DNA of 64,000 nt from Rubrimonas cliftonensis (GCF_900107585.1 NZ_FNQM01000011.1:62001-126000), one strand, 5' to 3'; positions 1 through 10,541 are shown, counted from the stretch's first letter. Notes: generated from the letters alone by a model not told the origin. A program made the numbers and translations.

Positions 1-1048
1 TCGCCTCGGCCACGCCGCGCTCGGTGACGAGCCCGGTGACGAGCCGCGCAGGCGTCACGTCGAAGGCGGGGTTGGCCGCCGGAGAGCCCGGCGCGACCAC
101 GCGCACCGTGCGCACGCCCTCCGGGCCGAGACCCTGCACCTCCGTCACCTCCTCGGGGCGCCGCTCCTCGATGGGGATCTCGCTCAGCCCGTCGCGCACC
201 GTCCAGTCGATCGTCGGCGAGGGCAGGCAGACGTAGAACGGCACGCTGCAATCCTTCGCCGCCAGCGCCTTGAGATAGGTGCCGATCTTGTTGCAGACGT
301 CGCCCTCCCGCGTCGTGCGGTCGGTGCCCACGAAGCAGATGTCGACGTCGCCGCGCTGCATCAGGTGGCCGCCAGCGTTGTCCACGACCACCGTATGCGG
401 CACCCCGTGCTGGCCGAGCTCCCACGCAGTGAGAAACCCGCCCTGGTTGCGGGGCCGCGTCTCATCAACCCAAACATGCACGTCGAGGCCCTTGTCGAAG
501 GCCTGGTAGATCGGGCTGGTCGCCGTGCCCCAGTCGCAGGTGGCGAGCCAGCCCGCGTTGCAGTGGGTGAGGATGTTCACGCGGCCCTTGCGCGCCGCGA
601 TCTCCTCGATCAGAGGCAGGCCGTGGACGCCGATCATGCGGCAGAGCTCGACGTCCTCCTCAGCGATGGCGCGGGCGCGGGCGAAGGCGGCGGCTTCGCG
701 CTCGGCCGGCGCCAGCGGGCGCAGCCGCGCGGCGACGTCGTCGATGGCCCAGCGCAGGTTCACCGCCGTCGGGCGCGAGCGGAACAGCCGGTCGTAGGCG
801 GCGGAGAGGTTGGCGTCGGAGGGGTCTTCCCGCATCGCCAGCGCCAGCCCGTAGGCCGCCGTCGCTCCGATCAGCGGCGCGCCGCGCACCAGCATGTCGG
901 CGATGGCGCGCACGGCCTCGGCCTCGCTCGGCAGCGCCATGGTCTCGAACGCGAAGGGAAGCCTCGTCTGATCGATGATGCGGACCTCTGGGCCCTGCGG
1001 CCCCTCGGACTCCCAGATCGGGCGGTGGTGCGTCCCGTTGACCTTCAT
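1..1048 (-). CDS. mtnA: S-methyl-5-thioribose-1-phosphate isomerase, C-terminus cut by window edge
   Basis: Isomerises 5-methylthioribose-1-phosphate to the ribulose form in the methionine salvage pathway, in the cytoplasm. The 349 residues present begin [15 protein letters not shown] and include family features of the eIF2B-like isomerases: the [19 protein letters not shown] stretch near residue 50, the HCNAGWLAT segment and the DNAGGHLM and [18 protein letters not shown] segments that form the active site. The ATG at 1048 is the natural start, close to a purine-rich GGAGGCAG stretch. The gene runs leftward out of the window, so only the last part is missing. It is divergent from the epimerase gene, with about 130 bases between them. 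Confidence 0.93.
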   Translation of the reverse strand, partial: MKVNGTHHRPIWESEGPQGPEVRIIDQTRLPFAFETMALPSEAEAVRAIADMLVRGAPLIGATAAYGLALAMREDPSDANLSAAYDRLFRSRPTAVNLRWAIDDVAARLRPLAPAEREAAAFARARAIAEEDVELCRMIGVHGLPLIEEIAARKGRVNILTHCNAGWLATCDWGTATSPIYQAFDKGLDVHVWVDETRPRNQGGFLTAWELGQHGVPHTVVVDNAGGHLMQRGDVDICFVGTDRTTREGDVCNKIGTYLKALAAKDCSVPFYVCLPSPTIDWTVRDGLSEIPIEERRPEEVTEVQGLGPEGVRTVRVVAPGSPAANPAFDVTPARLVTGLVTERGVAEA

Positions 1049-1177
1049 CGCTGCCTCCTGCTGCCTCCCGCTCCATATAGCGGTTCGCGCCTGCGCTAGA
1101 AACCGCCCCACCGCGTCTCGACAATCCCGCGCCGGTCGCGGAGAACGGATGCGGAAGCGAAAGTCGGGGAGCCAGCA

Positions 1178-1582
1178 ATGATCGGACGTCTCAACCATGT
1201 CGCCATCGCGGTGCCCGATCTCGCGGCCGGCGCGGCGCTCTACCGCGACACCCTGGGCGCGACCGTCTCAGCGCCGCAGGCGGAACCCGACCATGGCGTG
1301 ACGGTGGTGTTCATCGAGCTGCCCAACACCAAGATCGAGCTGCTCGAACCGCTTGGCGAGGCCAGCCCCATCGCGGCCTTCCTCGCCAAGAACCCTTCCG
1401 GCGGCATCCACCATGTGTGCTACGAGGTCGACGACATCCTCGCCGCGCGCGACCGGCTGAAGACCGGCGGCGCCCGCGTGCTCGGCGACGGGGAGCCGAA
1501 GATCGGCGCCCATGGCAAGCCGGTGCTGTTCCTCCACCCCAAGGACTTCAACGGAACGCTGGTCGAGCTGGAGCAGGCCTGA
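1178..1582 (+). CDS. mce: Methylmalonyl-CoA epimerase
   Basis: Interconverts the (S) and (R) forms of methylmalonyl-CoA, linking propionyl-CoA carboxylation to the B12 mutase. The 134-residue protein is one vicinal-oxygen-chelate unit pair. Metal ligands can be seen as His7 in LNHVAIAV, His78/79 in [10 protein letters not shown] and Glu130 in the C-terminal LVELEQA. Length and motifs match the family closely. A small membrane protein gene follows 19 bases downstream, an arrangement common in alphaproteobacteria. A propionyl-CoA synthetase lies about 5 kb away and would feed the same pathway, although they are not in one operon. Confidence 0.95.
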   Translation: MIGRLNHVAIAVPDLAAGAALYRDTLGATVSAPQAEPDHGVTVVFIELPNTKIELLEPLGEASPIAAFLAKNPSGGIHHVCYEVDDILAARDRLKTGGARVLGDGEPKIGAHGKPVLFLHPKDFNGTLVELEQA

Positions 1583-1601
1583 CCGCAGGGAGAACGCGCC
1601 G

Positions 1602-1868
1602 ATGTCCTTCACATCCGCCCTCGTGCTGTACGCGGTGACGTGGTTCATCGTGCTCCTGATGCTGCTGCCGATCGGCGTGCGCAGCCAGGAGGAAGCCGGC
1701 GACGTCGCGCCGGGCACGCCGGCCGGCGCTCCGGAGACGCCCATGATCGGGCGCAAGATGCTGTGGGCGACGGGCGTTGCGGCGGTCGTGTGGGCAGTCG
1801 TCTACTGCGTCATCGTGTTCGGCGTGATCACGCGCGAGGACATCCGCGGCTTCGCGCCGTTCGACTGA
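1602..1868 (+). CDS. DUF1467 family small membrane protein
   Basis: An 88-residue protein of unknown function with two predicted membrane helices, at about residues 6-25 and 54-75, joined by a short Pro/Ala/Gly-rich loop. The sequence MSFTSALVLYAVTWFIVLLMLLP and the central PMIGRKMLWAT are typical of DUF1467, which in alphaproteobacteria is usually found just after methylmalonyl-CoA epimerase. The ATG at 1602 follows a CAGGGAGAA ribosome binding site. It is probably co-transcribed with the epimerase and may be an inner-membrane protein; no biochemical role can be read from the sequence. Confidence 0.85.
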   Translation: MSFTSALVLYAVTWFIVLLMLLPIGVRSQEEAGDVAPGTPAGAPETPMIGRKMLWATGVAAVVWAVVYCVIVFGVITREDIRGFAPFD

Positions 1869-1873
1869 CGCGC

Positions 1874-2149
1874 GTGGCCCGGCGGCCCGAGCCGATCGCC
1901 TTCGACGGCGATCTCCTGCGCCTGCGCGTCACGCCGCGGGCGGCGGCCGAATCCATCGCCATGGCTCCCTGCGCGGAGGGCGAGACCCCTCTCGCCCTTG
2001 TCCGCGTCGCCGCACCGGCGGAGGGCGGCAAGGCGAACGCAGCCGTGATCGCGCTCGCCGCGAAGGCGCTCGGCGTCCCGAAGTCGGCCCTGACCATCGT
2101 TCGGGGCGAGACCGGCCGCGACAAGCTGCTGCGCATCGACCGGCGCTAG
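1874..2149 (+). CDS. DUF167 (YggU/UPF0235) family protein
   Basis: A 91-residue cytoplasmic protein of the DUF167 family, function unknown. The conserved core is visible: LRLRVTPRAAAESI near the start, VRVAAPAEGGKANAAVIALAAKALGVPKSALTIVRGETGRDKLLRI at the end. The GTG at 1874 is chosen because it lies 5 bases after the DUF1467 stop codon and gives the usual family length; any upstream start would overlap the membrane protein gene extensively. The tight spacing makes a three-gene operon with mce likely. Confidence 0.85.
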   Translation: MARRPEPIAFDGDLLRLRVTPRAAAESIAMAPCAEGETPLALVRVAAPAEGGKANAAVIALAAKALGVPKSALTIVRGETGRDKLLRIDRR

Positions 2150-2268
2150 CGGCGCCCGCCGCGACGATCCTCGGCCCATCGCGTCGGCGCACGGCGTCGC
2201 GCAATAACCCTTTCCTGCGGGCCCGCGCGTGCTAACCTTCAAACACTTGCAACACGGGAGATCGCGCC

Positions 2269-2394
2269 ATGAAGACCATCGTCCTCGCCGCCGCCGTCGC
2301 CGCGTTCGCCGGCGCCGCCTTCGCGCAGTGCTCGGGCTACAGCCCCAAGTCTGCGCAGACGCCGATCGTCGAGACGCCGACCGTCGGCAGCTGA
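2269..2394 (+). CDS. 41-residue secreted peptide
   Basis: A very short gene with an ATG at 2269, a CGGGAG ribosome binding site seven bases upstream, and a stop at 2392. The product begins MKTIVLAAAVAAFAGAAFAQ, a textbook signal peptide with Lys2, a hydrophobic core and an AFA-Q cleavage site. About 22 residues remain after cleavage, rich in Thr, Pro and Ser with one Cys. No family is recognised. Similar tiny exported peptides are frequent in alphaproteobacteria. The signal peptide, good ribosome site and position in an otherwise empty gap argue for a real gene. Confidence 0.6.
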   Translation: MKTIVLAAAVAAFAGAAFAQCSGYSPKSAQTPIVETPTVGS

Positions 2395-2427
2395 CCGACG
2401 CTCCGGGCGGCGGCCGCCGCCGCCCGA

Positions 2428-3120
2428 TCATGCCGCGGCGCGCGCCGTCGCCCGGTGCAAGAGGTGCGTGGCGGCGGCCACGCCGACCATCGGCGCCAGA
2501 AGGTTGACGAAGGGCACCGACAGGGTCGCCGCCACGGCGGCGCCGATCAGGGTTGCGCCCAGACGCTCCCTCCGCCTGAGACGCCGGGCGTCGGTCGCAC
2601 TCATGCGCCTGAAGGCCACCAGCTCCACATACTCGCGGCCGATCAGGTAACCGTTCAAAGTCAGGAAGACCGCTGGCGCGAAGGGCGGGAACAGCAGGTA
2701 GACCGCCAGCCCCAGCAGGTTCGCGACGATCATCAGACCCAGCAGCTTGACCGCGGCGCCCATCTGGCGCGCGAAGGGCACCGGGCTGGCCCGGCCGAGG
2801 CCGGGATACCTCCGCCGCTCCACCGCCTCCACCACGTCGTCGAGCAGCAGGCCGACGAAGAGCGCAGCGACGAAGGGCGTGAGAAACGCCGATGCGAGCG
2901 TCGCCGCAGCCAGGTAGGCGAAGAAGCCGAGCGCGCCGAAATCGATCGTGCCGATCCACGGGGCGTTCAGCGTCAGGTCGCCCCCGACGCCCAGCGCCCA
3001 GCCGAGCCCGACGACGCCGAGCGCGAGCAGCGCCAGCGTGAGCAGCGCCGCCTTCATCATGACGCCCCACAGCCTGGGGTCGCGCAGGTCGCCCAGCGCG
3101 CGCAGCAGATCGCCGGGCAC
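2428..3120 (-). CDS. EI24 domain (CysZ-like) integral membrane protein
   Basis: A 230-residue polytopic membrane protein of the EI24/CysZ family, some members of which move sulfate. Hydrophobic segments occur at about residues 24-45, 55-78, 128-150 and 190-212. The diagnostic region LNGYLIGREYVELVAFRRM near residue 158 is present. It starts four bases after the stop of the nitroreductase gene, so the two are probably co-transcribed. Transport of sulfate is possible but no sulfate assimilation gene lies nearby, so the substrate is left open. Confidence 0.8.
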   Translation of the reverse strand: MPGDLLRALGDLRDPRLWGVMMKAALLTLALLALGVVGLGWALGVGGDLTLNAPWIGTIDFGALGFFAYLAAATLASAFLTPFVAALFVGLLLDDVVEAVERRRYPGLGRASPVPFARQMGAAVKLLGLMIVANLLGLAVYLLFPPFAPAVFLTLNGYLIGREYVELVAFRRMSATDARRLRRRERLGATLIGAAVAATLSVPFVNLLAPMVGVAAATHLLHRATARAAA

Positions 3121-3124
3121 GGGG

Positions 3125-3736
3125 TCAGCCTTCGAGATAGGTGGTCAGCGCGGCGATGTCGGGGCGGGGGCGTTCCGGAGGGGGCGCGGTCTCCTCGCCG
3201 ATATGGATGAAGCCGGCGACGAATTCCGGCCCCGCCGCGCCCAGCGCCCCGAGGATTTCCGCGTCGCGCGCCATCCAGCCGCTCAGCCAGTTGGCGCCCC
3301 AGCCCGCCGCGAGCGCGGCGTTGAGCAGGCCGAGGCAGACCGCGCCGGCGGACATCAGCTGTTCCCACTCGGGGATCTTCTCCGAAGGCTTGGGCGACGC
3401 CAGCACCGCGACGACGACGGCGCCCTGCCCGAAGGCCGCGACGGCCTTCTCGATGGAGACCGCATCCTGCCCCAGCGCCGCGGCGCGGGCGCCGACGATC
3501 GTCGCCATCCGCGCCATGGCGGGCCGCTCCAGCGCCACGAAGCGCCACGGCTCGAGCTTACCGTGGTCCGGCGCGCGGGCGGCCAGCGTCAGCAGCATGG
3601 CGAGTTCGGCGCGGTCGGGGCCGCGCGTCCCCAGCGTCCTGGCCGGGCGGGACCGGCGGCGCGCGAGGAAGTCGAGCGCCGCCGCGTCGCGCGACAGGGG
3701 GGCGGCGAGCGCCGTCGCAGCTTGCATGTCGGCCAT
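3125..3736 (-). CDS. Nitroreductase family protein
   Basis: A 203-residue FMN-dependent NAD(P)H oxidoreductase of the compact YdjA-like branch. The N-terminal RRRSRPARTLG binds the FMN phosphate, AARAPDHGKLEPWRFV is the family signature near residue 53, and GWGANWLSGW near residue 145 lies at the dimer interface. The true substrate is usually unknown for this group. The gene precedes the EI24 membrane protein with a 4-base gap. The ATG at 3736 is used because it gives a family-typical N-terminus. Confidence 0.9.
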   Translation of the reverse strand: MADMQAATALAAPLSRDAAALDFLARRRSRPARTLGTRGPDRAELAMLLTLAARAPDHGKLEPWRFVALERPAMARMATIVGARAAALGQDAVSIEKAVAAFGQGAVVVAVLASPKPSEKIPEWEQLMSAGAVCLGLLNAALAAGWGANWLSGWMARDAEILGALGAAGPEFVAGFIHIGEETAPPPERPRPDIAALTTYLEG

Positions 3737-3826
3737 GGTCGGGTCTCCGGGCGTCGGGGCTGGAGCATGGTGCTGGCCCGCGGCGCCGGCGCTGTCAAGC
3801 GGCGGAGCGGTCCGTGGCCGGCGGCG

Positions 3827-5272
<1,446 letters not shown>

Positions 5273-5279
5273 GGCGGCC

Positions 5280-6128
5280 CTAGCGGCCGAAGTCCTCGAG
5301 CTGGCCCTTCACGAACGCGCGAACCGCACCGATCTGGCCGACCGCCTGTCGGGCAAGGGGCATGAGGTCGCCCGAGCCGCGGCCCGACGCGATGCCGGAG
5401 ACCTTCTGGGCCAGCACCTGCAACGGCGTGGCGCCGATCGCCCCGGCCACCGAGATCAGGACGTGCGACGCGGCGGCGATCTCGTCGCGGCTTCCGTCCG
5501 AGACGCCGCTGCTGAGACGGTCGTGGGCGGCCGCGAGGTCGCCATCGATCTTTCCGAGCAGGTCGGCCATCGCGTCCTCGCCGATGGCGTCCTTGAGCTG
5601 GCCGTAGATCTCCATCGAGACGATGGCGGTCGCCGGTCCTTCGGGCTGCTCGACTCGCGGCGGCTCTGCGGCGGCCGCCCGCCCGACGCCAGCCCCGCCG
5701 CGGTCGGCGAGATTGACGATGTCGCGCCCGAACTGCTCGATGCCCAGCAGCGGCTTCGGAATCAGGCCGTCCGCTCCAGCCTCGGTGATCTTCTCGCGGT
5801 GCTCGCGCAGCGCGTAGGCGGTGACGGCGATCACCGGCGCGTCGCACAGCGGCGCCGTCGAGTTGCGGATCGACCGGATCACGTCGAGGCCCGAGACGCG
5901 CGGCATCTCGATGTCGATCAGGAATAGGTCGTAGGGGGCCGCCGCGATCATCTCGAGCGCCTCGGCCCCGTCATTGGCGACGTCCACCTTGGCGCCCAGC
6001 GCGTCGAGCATCTGGGTGGCGACCATCTGGTTGGTGATGTTGTCCTCGGCGAGGAGCACGCGCTTGTCGCGGAGCCATCCGACGCCAGCGCCAGACGCCT
6101 TGTTCTTGCCCGACGTCATCACCGCCAT
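5280..6128 (-). CDS. Receiver-HPt phosphotransfer protein
   Basis: A protein of about 282 residues with an N-terminal receiver domain (residues 23-140, Asp72 in LFLIDIEMP, Lys125 in IPKPL) of the hybrid-kinase type and a C-terminal HPt domain (about 165-275). The likely phospho-His is His222 in SHVLISVAGAIGA; the surrounding pattern AxHxLxxxxGxxGAxxLxxLA fits HPt domains, but the usual Lys-Gly-Ser after the Leu is Ile-Ser-Val here. The ATG at 6128 follows a GGGGGTGGGG stretch; a GTG two codons upstream is possible. It sits immediately before the sigma-54 regulator gene, so the pair probably forms the last steps of a phosphorelay. Confidence 0.85.
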   Translation of the reverse strand: MAVMTSGKNKASGAGVGWLRDKRVLLAEDNITNQMVATQMLDALGAKVDVANDGAEALEMIAAAPYDLFLIDIEMPRVSGLDVIRSIRNSTAPLCDAPVIAVTAYALREHREKITEAGADGLIPKPLLGIEQFGRDIVNLADRGGAGVGRAAAAEPPRVEQPEGPATAIVSMEIYGQLKDAIGEDAMADLLGKIDGDLAAAHDRLSSGVSDGSRDEIAAASHVLISVAGAIGATPLQVLAQKVSGIASGRGSGDLMPLARQAVGQIGAVRAFVKGQLEDFGR

Positions 6129-6342
6129 CCCCACCCCCAGAGCACAAAGAGCCCGCAGTTTTCAGCGCCCGGGCGCGCGCCGTCAACAAGAGGCTCTTCC
6201 AGCCTCGCCACGCGGCGTCCCGACACTTCGGCCCCTTTCGACGTCCACCGACGCTCCATCAGCGACGTGATGGAAACCACATAAAATGGCGCGGGTTAAT
6301 GAAGCGAGAATATTGCAGGTTGAACCGTAGCGCCGCACACAA

Positions 6343-8241
6343 TCAGGCCATTTCGCCGAGGCCCGCGCGCCCGAGGGCGGCGCCGATCTCGTCGAGCACC
6401 GCAGGGTCGTCGATCGTCGCCGGCGCGCGCGGCTCGGCCCCGTCGGCGATGCGCGCCATCACCCCCCGCAACACCTTGCCGGAACGGGTTTTCGGCAGGC
6501 GCGCCACGACGATGGCGGTCTTGAAGGCGGCCACCGGGCCGATGCGTTCGCGCACCAGCGCCACGCATTCCGCCGCGACGGCGTCGTGCGGACGGTCGCA
6601 GCCGGCGTTCAGGCACAGGAACCCCACCGGCTGCTGGCCCTTGAGCGCGTCCGCCGCGCCGATCACGGCGCATTCGGCGACGTCGGGGTGACTCGCCAGC
6701 ACCTCCTCCATCGCGCCGGTGCTGAGCCGGTGGCCGGCCACGTTGATCACGTCGTCGGTGCGCGCCATGACGTAGATGTAACCGTCCTCGTCCGCCATGC
6801 CGGCGTCGCCGGTCTCGTAGTAGCCGGGATAGGTCGAGAGATAGCTCTTGCGGAAGCGCTCGTCGGCGTTCCACAGCGTGGGCAGGCAGCCCGGCGGCAG
6901 CGGCAGGCGAATCGCGATCGAGCCCAGCGTCCCCACCGGCGCCGGCGTCCCCGTCTCGTCTAGGATCGCGACGTCGTAGCCCGGCATCGGCACGGCGGGC
7001 GAGCCGTGCTTGACGGGAAGCAGTTCGATCCCGACCGGGTTGGCGGCGATCGCCCAGCCCGTCTCGGTCTGCCACCAGTGGTCGATGACCGGCACGCCGA
7101 GCGCCCGCTCGGCCCAGGCGATGCTGTCGGGGTCGGCCCGCTCGCCCGCCAGGAACAGCGTCCTGAGCGTCGAAAGGTCGAAACCGGCGGGGAGCCTGCC
7201 CTCGCTGTCCTCGCGCTTGATGGCGCGCAGGGCGGTCGGCGCGGTGAACAGCGCCTTGACGCGGCGCTGCGAACAGATGCGCCAATAGATGGCGGCGTCG
7301 GGCGTGCCCACCGGCTTGCCCTCGAAGAGAATCGTCGTCGCGCCGACGATCAGCGGCGCATAGACGATGTAGCTGTGGCCGACGACCCAGCCGACGTCGG
7401 ACGCCGCCCAGAACACGTCCCCGGCCCCGATGTCGTAGATGTTGGCCATGCTCCAGGCCAGCGCGACCATGTGCCCGCCGGACGAGCGAACCACGCCCTT
7501 CGGCGCGCCGGTCGTGCCGGAGGTGTAGAGGATGTAGAGCGGATGCGAGCCCTTGAGCTGGGCGCATTCGCTGAAAGGCGCGTCGGCGACCGCGGCATCC
7601 CAGTCGACGTCGCGCTCGGGGTCGAGCTCGGCGGCGAGCTGCGCCCGCTGCTTGACGATGCAGAACTTCGGCTTGTGCTTCGCCATCGCGATGGCGCCGT
7701 CGAGCAGAGGCTTGTACGGCACCATCCGGCTCGGCTCGACGCCGCAGGAGGCCGACAGCACCGCCTTGGGCTTCGCGTCGTCGATGCGCACCGCCAGCTC
7801 GTTGGCGGCGAAGCCGCCGAACACGACCGAATGGATGGCGCCGATGCGCGCGCAGGCGAGCATCGCCACGACCGCCTCGGGGATCATCGGCATGTAGATG
7901 AGCACGCGGTCTCCGGCCTTCACGCCGCGCGCCTCGAGCGCGCCGCCCAGGCGCGCGACGCGCTCCTGCAGCTCGGCGTAGCTGATCTCGGCGCTCGAGC
8001 CGGTCACGGGGCTCTCGTGGATCAGCGCCGTGCGGTCTCCCGCTCCCGCCGCGACATGGCGATCGACGGCGTTCCAGCAGGTGTTCGCCACGCCGTCCGT
8101 GAACCAGTCGTAGAACGGCTTGCGGCGGTCGTCGAGCGCGCGCGTCGGCCTGTCGAACCAGTCGACCGCCCCGGCGGCGCGCAGCCAGAAAGCTTCGGGA
8201 TCAGCGCGCCACGCGCCGTAGATTTCCTTGTAGGTCGCCAT
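6343..8241 (-). CDS. prpE: Propionyl-CoA synthetase
   Basis: A 632-residue AMP-forming acyl-CoA synthetase that activates propionate. The N-terminal ACAS-type segment starts MATYKEIYGAW; the P-loop motif YILYTSGTTGAPKG lies near residue 265, the adenylate-binding HWWQTETGW near 412, YYETGDAG near 490, and the catalytic Lys in PKTRSGKVLR near the C-terminus. The size and sequence match PrpE rather than acetyl-CoA synthetase. The ATG at 8241 is chosen because a run of Gs precedes it at good spacing; another ATG lies upstream at 8286. Product propionyl-CoA would enter the methylmalonyl-CoA route, for which the epimerase is in this window. Confidence 0.92.
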   Translation of the reverse strand: MATYKEIYGAWRADPEAFWLRAAGAVDWFDRPTRALDDRRKPFYDWFTDGVANTCWNAVDRHVAAGAGDRTALIHESPVTGSSAEISYAELQERVARLGGALEARGVKAGDRVLIYMPMIPEAVVAMLACARIGAIHSVVFGGFAANELAVRIDDAKPKAVLSASCGVEPSRMVPYKPLLDGAIAMAKHKPKFCIVKQRAQLAAELDPERDVDWDAAVADAPFSECAQLKGSHPLYILYTSGTTGAPKGVVRSSGGHMVALAWSMANIYDIGAGDVFWAASDVGWVVGHSYIVYAPLIVGATTILFEGKPVGTPDAAIYWRICSQRRVKALFTAPTALRAIKREDSEGRLPAGFDLSTLRTLFLAGERADPDSIAWAERALGVPVIDHWWQTETGWAIAANPVGIELLPVKHGSPAVPMPGYDVAILDETGTPAPVGTLGSIAIRLPLPPGCLPTLWNADERFRKSYLSTYPGYYETGDAGMADEDGYIYVMARTDDVINVAGHRLSTGAMEEVLASHPDVAECAVIGAADALKGQQPVGFLCLNAGCDRPHDAVAAECVALVRERIGPVAAFKTAIVVARLPKTRSGKVLRGVMARIADGAEPRAPATIDDPAVLDEIGAALGRAGLGEMA

Positions 8242-8360
8242 GCCTATCCCCCCCGGACCGTTCTTGACGTATTTGTCGGTCGCCATGGAAGGTCGTAGTC
8301 TCAACATCGCGCGCGGTGCAATTCGGCGAGACGCCGCGCCGTCAGCCGGAGGTTTTCGCG

Positions 8361-8777
8361 ATGCACGATGACAGCGATCCGACGCCGGTCGCGGACGGTC
8401 CGCTCTGCGCGCTGATCGCCGACGATAACGAGATCAACCGCATCGTCATCACCGAAATGCTCTCGCATTTCGGAGTGCGCAGCGTTGAGGCTGCGGGCGG
8501 CGAGGAGGCGATCGCCCTGCGGACGGAGCATGACTTCGACCTGCTGCTGCTCGACATCTCGATGCCGAACGTCGACGGTCCGGCCGCCTTGAAGGCGATC
8601 CGCGAGAGCGAGGCGCGGCTCGGCCTGCCCCGCGCGCCCGCAGTGGCCTGCACCGCCCATGCGCTGCCAGAGGACGCGGCCGCTCTGGTCGAGCTCGGTT
8701 TCGACGCCTGCCTGATCAAGCCCCTGACGCTGGAGGCTGTGGCGGACGTCCTGCGCGCGACATGCGGCCTTCCGTGA
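8361..8777 (+). CDS. Single-domain response regulator
   Basis: A 138-residue stand-alone receiver. Acidic pair and nucleotide-binding residues are seen in LIADDNEINR, the phosphoacceptor Asp lies in LLLLDISMPNVDG (about residue 63), Thr in VACTAHAL and Lys in LIKPLT. The DDNxxNR pattern is that of receivers in hybrid histidine kinases rather than of CheY. No output domain is present. The ATG at 8361 follows GGAGG at an 8-base distance, which decides against the start 45 bases upstream. It is divergent from prpE and about 2 kb from the REC-HPt gene, so it could share a kinase or HPt with that pair; this is inference. Confidence 0.88.
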   Translation: MHDDSDPTPVADGPLCALIADDNEINRIVITEMLSHFGVRSVEAAGGEEAIALRTEHDFDLLLLDISMPNVDGPAALKAIRESEARLGLPRAPAVACTAHALPEDAAALVELGFDACLIKPLTLEAVADVLRATCGLP

Positions 8778-8802
8778 CGCAGGCGGGGCTCCCGCGGCCG
8801 GT

Positions 8803-10428
8803 TCAGAACGCGCCTTCGTAGGCCCGCCGGCCGATCGCCGCGGCGATGAGCGTGAAGCGGTCGCGACCGAGCGACGCCGCTACCTCGCGCTCCACCGCCG
8901 AGGCGTCGCGCGCCCAGGCGCCATGGCCGCCGAAGGCCGCCGCGACCGCCGGCCAGTCCGTCCCTGGGAAGTCCACGCCGAGGTTCGGCAGGCCGGCGCC
9001 GCGCTGCTTCATCTCGATCAGCGTCAGGCTCTCGTCGACCATGACCAGCACCGCAAGCGGCGCCGCGAGATCGCGCAGCGTGGCGAGTTCGCCGAGCACC
9101 ATCTCCAGCCCCGCGTCGCCCATGACGGCGAGCACCGGCCGGTCGGCCGCCGCGATCCGCGCGCCGATCGCCAGCGGCAGCGCGACGCCCATGGTGCAGA
9201 AGGCCGCGCTCTGGAGCAGGCTGCGCGGCGCCGCGCAGCGCCACATCTGGCTGAGCAGGATGCGATGGGCGCCGCTGTCGGCGGTCACGACCGCATCCGC
9301 CGGCAGGGCCCGCGCGGCGGCGGCGAAAGCGGCGTGCGGGCCCCATTCGGGCCGGTCCCCGAACGCCTCGTCCAGCGCCGCGCGCGCCGCAGCCGGCTCG
9401 CCGCCGGGCCAGGACGGCGCATTCGGCGCCAGCCCGTCGCCCAAAGCGGCGACGCCGGCGGCGACGTCGCCCACGAACGACACGGCGGCGCCGTGCATGC
9501 CGTGGCGGTTCGGCAGGTGGTCGAGCGCGACGCAGACCTCCGGCGCCCAGGGGTCGCGCCAGCCGGGCCGCATCTCGATGGGGTCGTAGCCTGCGGTCAG
9601 CACACAGTCCGCCTGCGCGAGCAGCGGCAGCACGATGCGGTCCGATTTCGGCGAGAGACCGTGGCCGCCGAGGCTGAGCGGGCGCCCCTCGTCCATCAGC
9701 CCCTTGGCCTTGTAGGTCGTCACGAGCGGCGCGCCGAGCCGCTCGCAGAGCGCCGTGAGCGCCGGCCCGGCGCCATGGGCGACCGCGCCGAGCCCCGCCA
9801 CGACGACCGGCCTGCGGGCGGCGGCGAGGCGGGCGCGCGCGGCCGCCAGCGCCGGGCCGGGAGCGGGCGCCATCGGCGCGGCGGGCGGCGTCAGGCGAGC
9901 GCGCGGCGCCGGCTGCGGTCGCGCGGCGAGGCTCACGGGGATGTCGATGTGCACCGGCCCCTGCGGGTCGGCCAGCGCAATGGCCAGGGCCTTGTCCACC
10001 ATCGTCGCCACGGCGCCGTCGACCAGCCGGAAGCTCGCCTTGGTCACGGGGCGCATCAGCGCCTGCTGGTCGAGCACCTGATGGGTGTAGCGCTCCGCCT
10101 CCGCCGCATCGACGCAGCCCGACAGCACGATGAGCGGAACCTGCTCCTGCAGGGCGTTGAGGGTGGCGTTCACCGCGTTGGCGAGCCCCGGCCCGATGGT
10201 GGCGAGCAGCACGCCCGGCGCGCCGGTCATCGCCCAGGTCGCCTCGGCCATCACCGCGCCGGCGTTCTCGTGCTTGACGAGCCGGAACGCGACGCCGGCG
10301 GCGTCCAGCGCCTGCATCATCGCAAGCACCTCGCCGCCGGGCACGCCGAAGGCATGGCGGCAGCCGGCTTCGGCGAGGCGCGACGCCACGATCTCCACGG
10401 CGCTCGGCCGCTCCTGCATGTTCGCCAT
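8803..10428 (-). CDS. Thiamine pyrophosphate-dependent enzyme, acetolactate synthase-like
   Basis: A 541-residue protein with the three domains of the acetolactate synthase/decarboxylase superfamily. The N-terminal PYR domain holds the catalytic Glu in VKHENAGAVMAE; the central domain lies at about 185-310; the C-terminal TPP domain has GDAGLEMVLGEL. The metal-binding Asn that normally ends the TPP motif is Asp in MVDESL. It lacks a companion small subunit gene, so it is unlikely to be the biosynthetic acetolactate synthase and may act on another 2-keto acid. The ATG at 10428 is preceded by GGGAGGG at the right distance. Confidence 0.85.
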   Translation of the reverse strand: MANMQERPSAVEIVASRLAEAGCRHAFGVPGGEVLAMMQALDAAGVAFRLVKHENAGAVMAEATWAMTGAPGVLLATIGPGLANAVNATLNALQEQVPLIVLSGCVDAAEAERYTHQVLDQQALMRPVTKASFRLVDGAVATMVDKALAIALADPQGPVHIDIPVSLAARPQPAPRARLTPPAAPMAPAPGPALAAARARLAAARRPVVVAGLGAVAHGAGPALTALCERLGAPLVTTYKAKGLMDEGRPLSLGGHGLSPKSDRIVLPLLAQADCVLTAGYDPIEMRPGWRDPWAPEVCVALDHLPNRHGMHGAAVSFVGDVAAGVAALGDGLAPNAPSWPGGEPAAARAALDEAFGDRPEWGPHAAFAAAARALPADAVVTADSGAHRILLSQMWRCAAPRSLLQSAAFCTMGVALPLAIGARIAAADRPVLAVMGDAGLEMVLGELATLRDLAAPLAVLVMVDESLTLIEMKQRGAGLPNLGVDFPGTDWPAVAAAFGGHGAWARDASAVEREVAASLGRDRFTLIAAAIGRRAYEGAF

Positions 10429-10541
10429 CTTCCAGCCCTCCCGCGCTCCGGGCCGGGGCGCGGGCGGCATCATGGCCGGCGGCGGGCCTCAGGCAAGGGC
10501 CGCGACGGCGCGCTCAGCCGAACGTGCGCGCCGTGCGAGGG

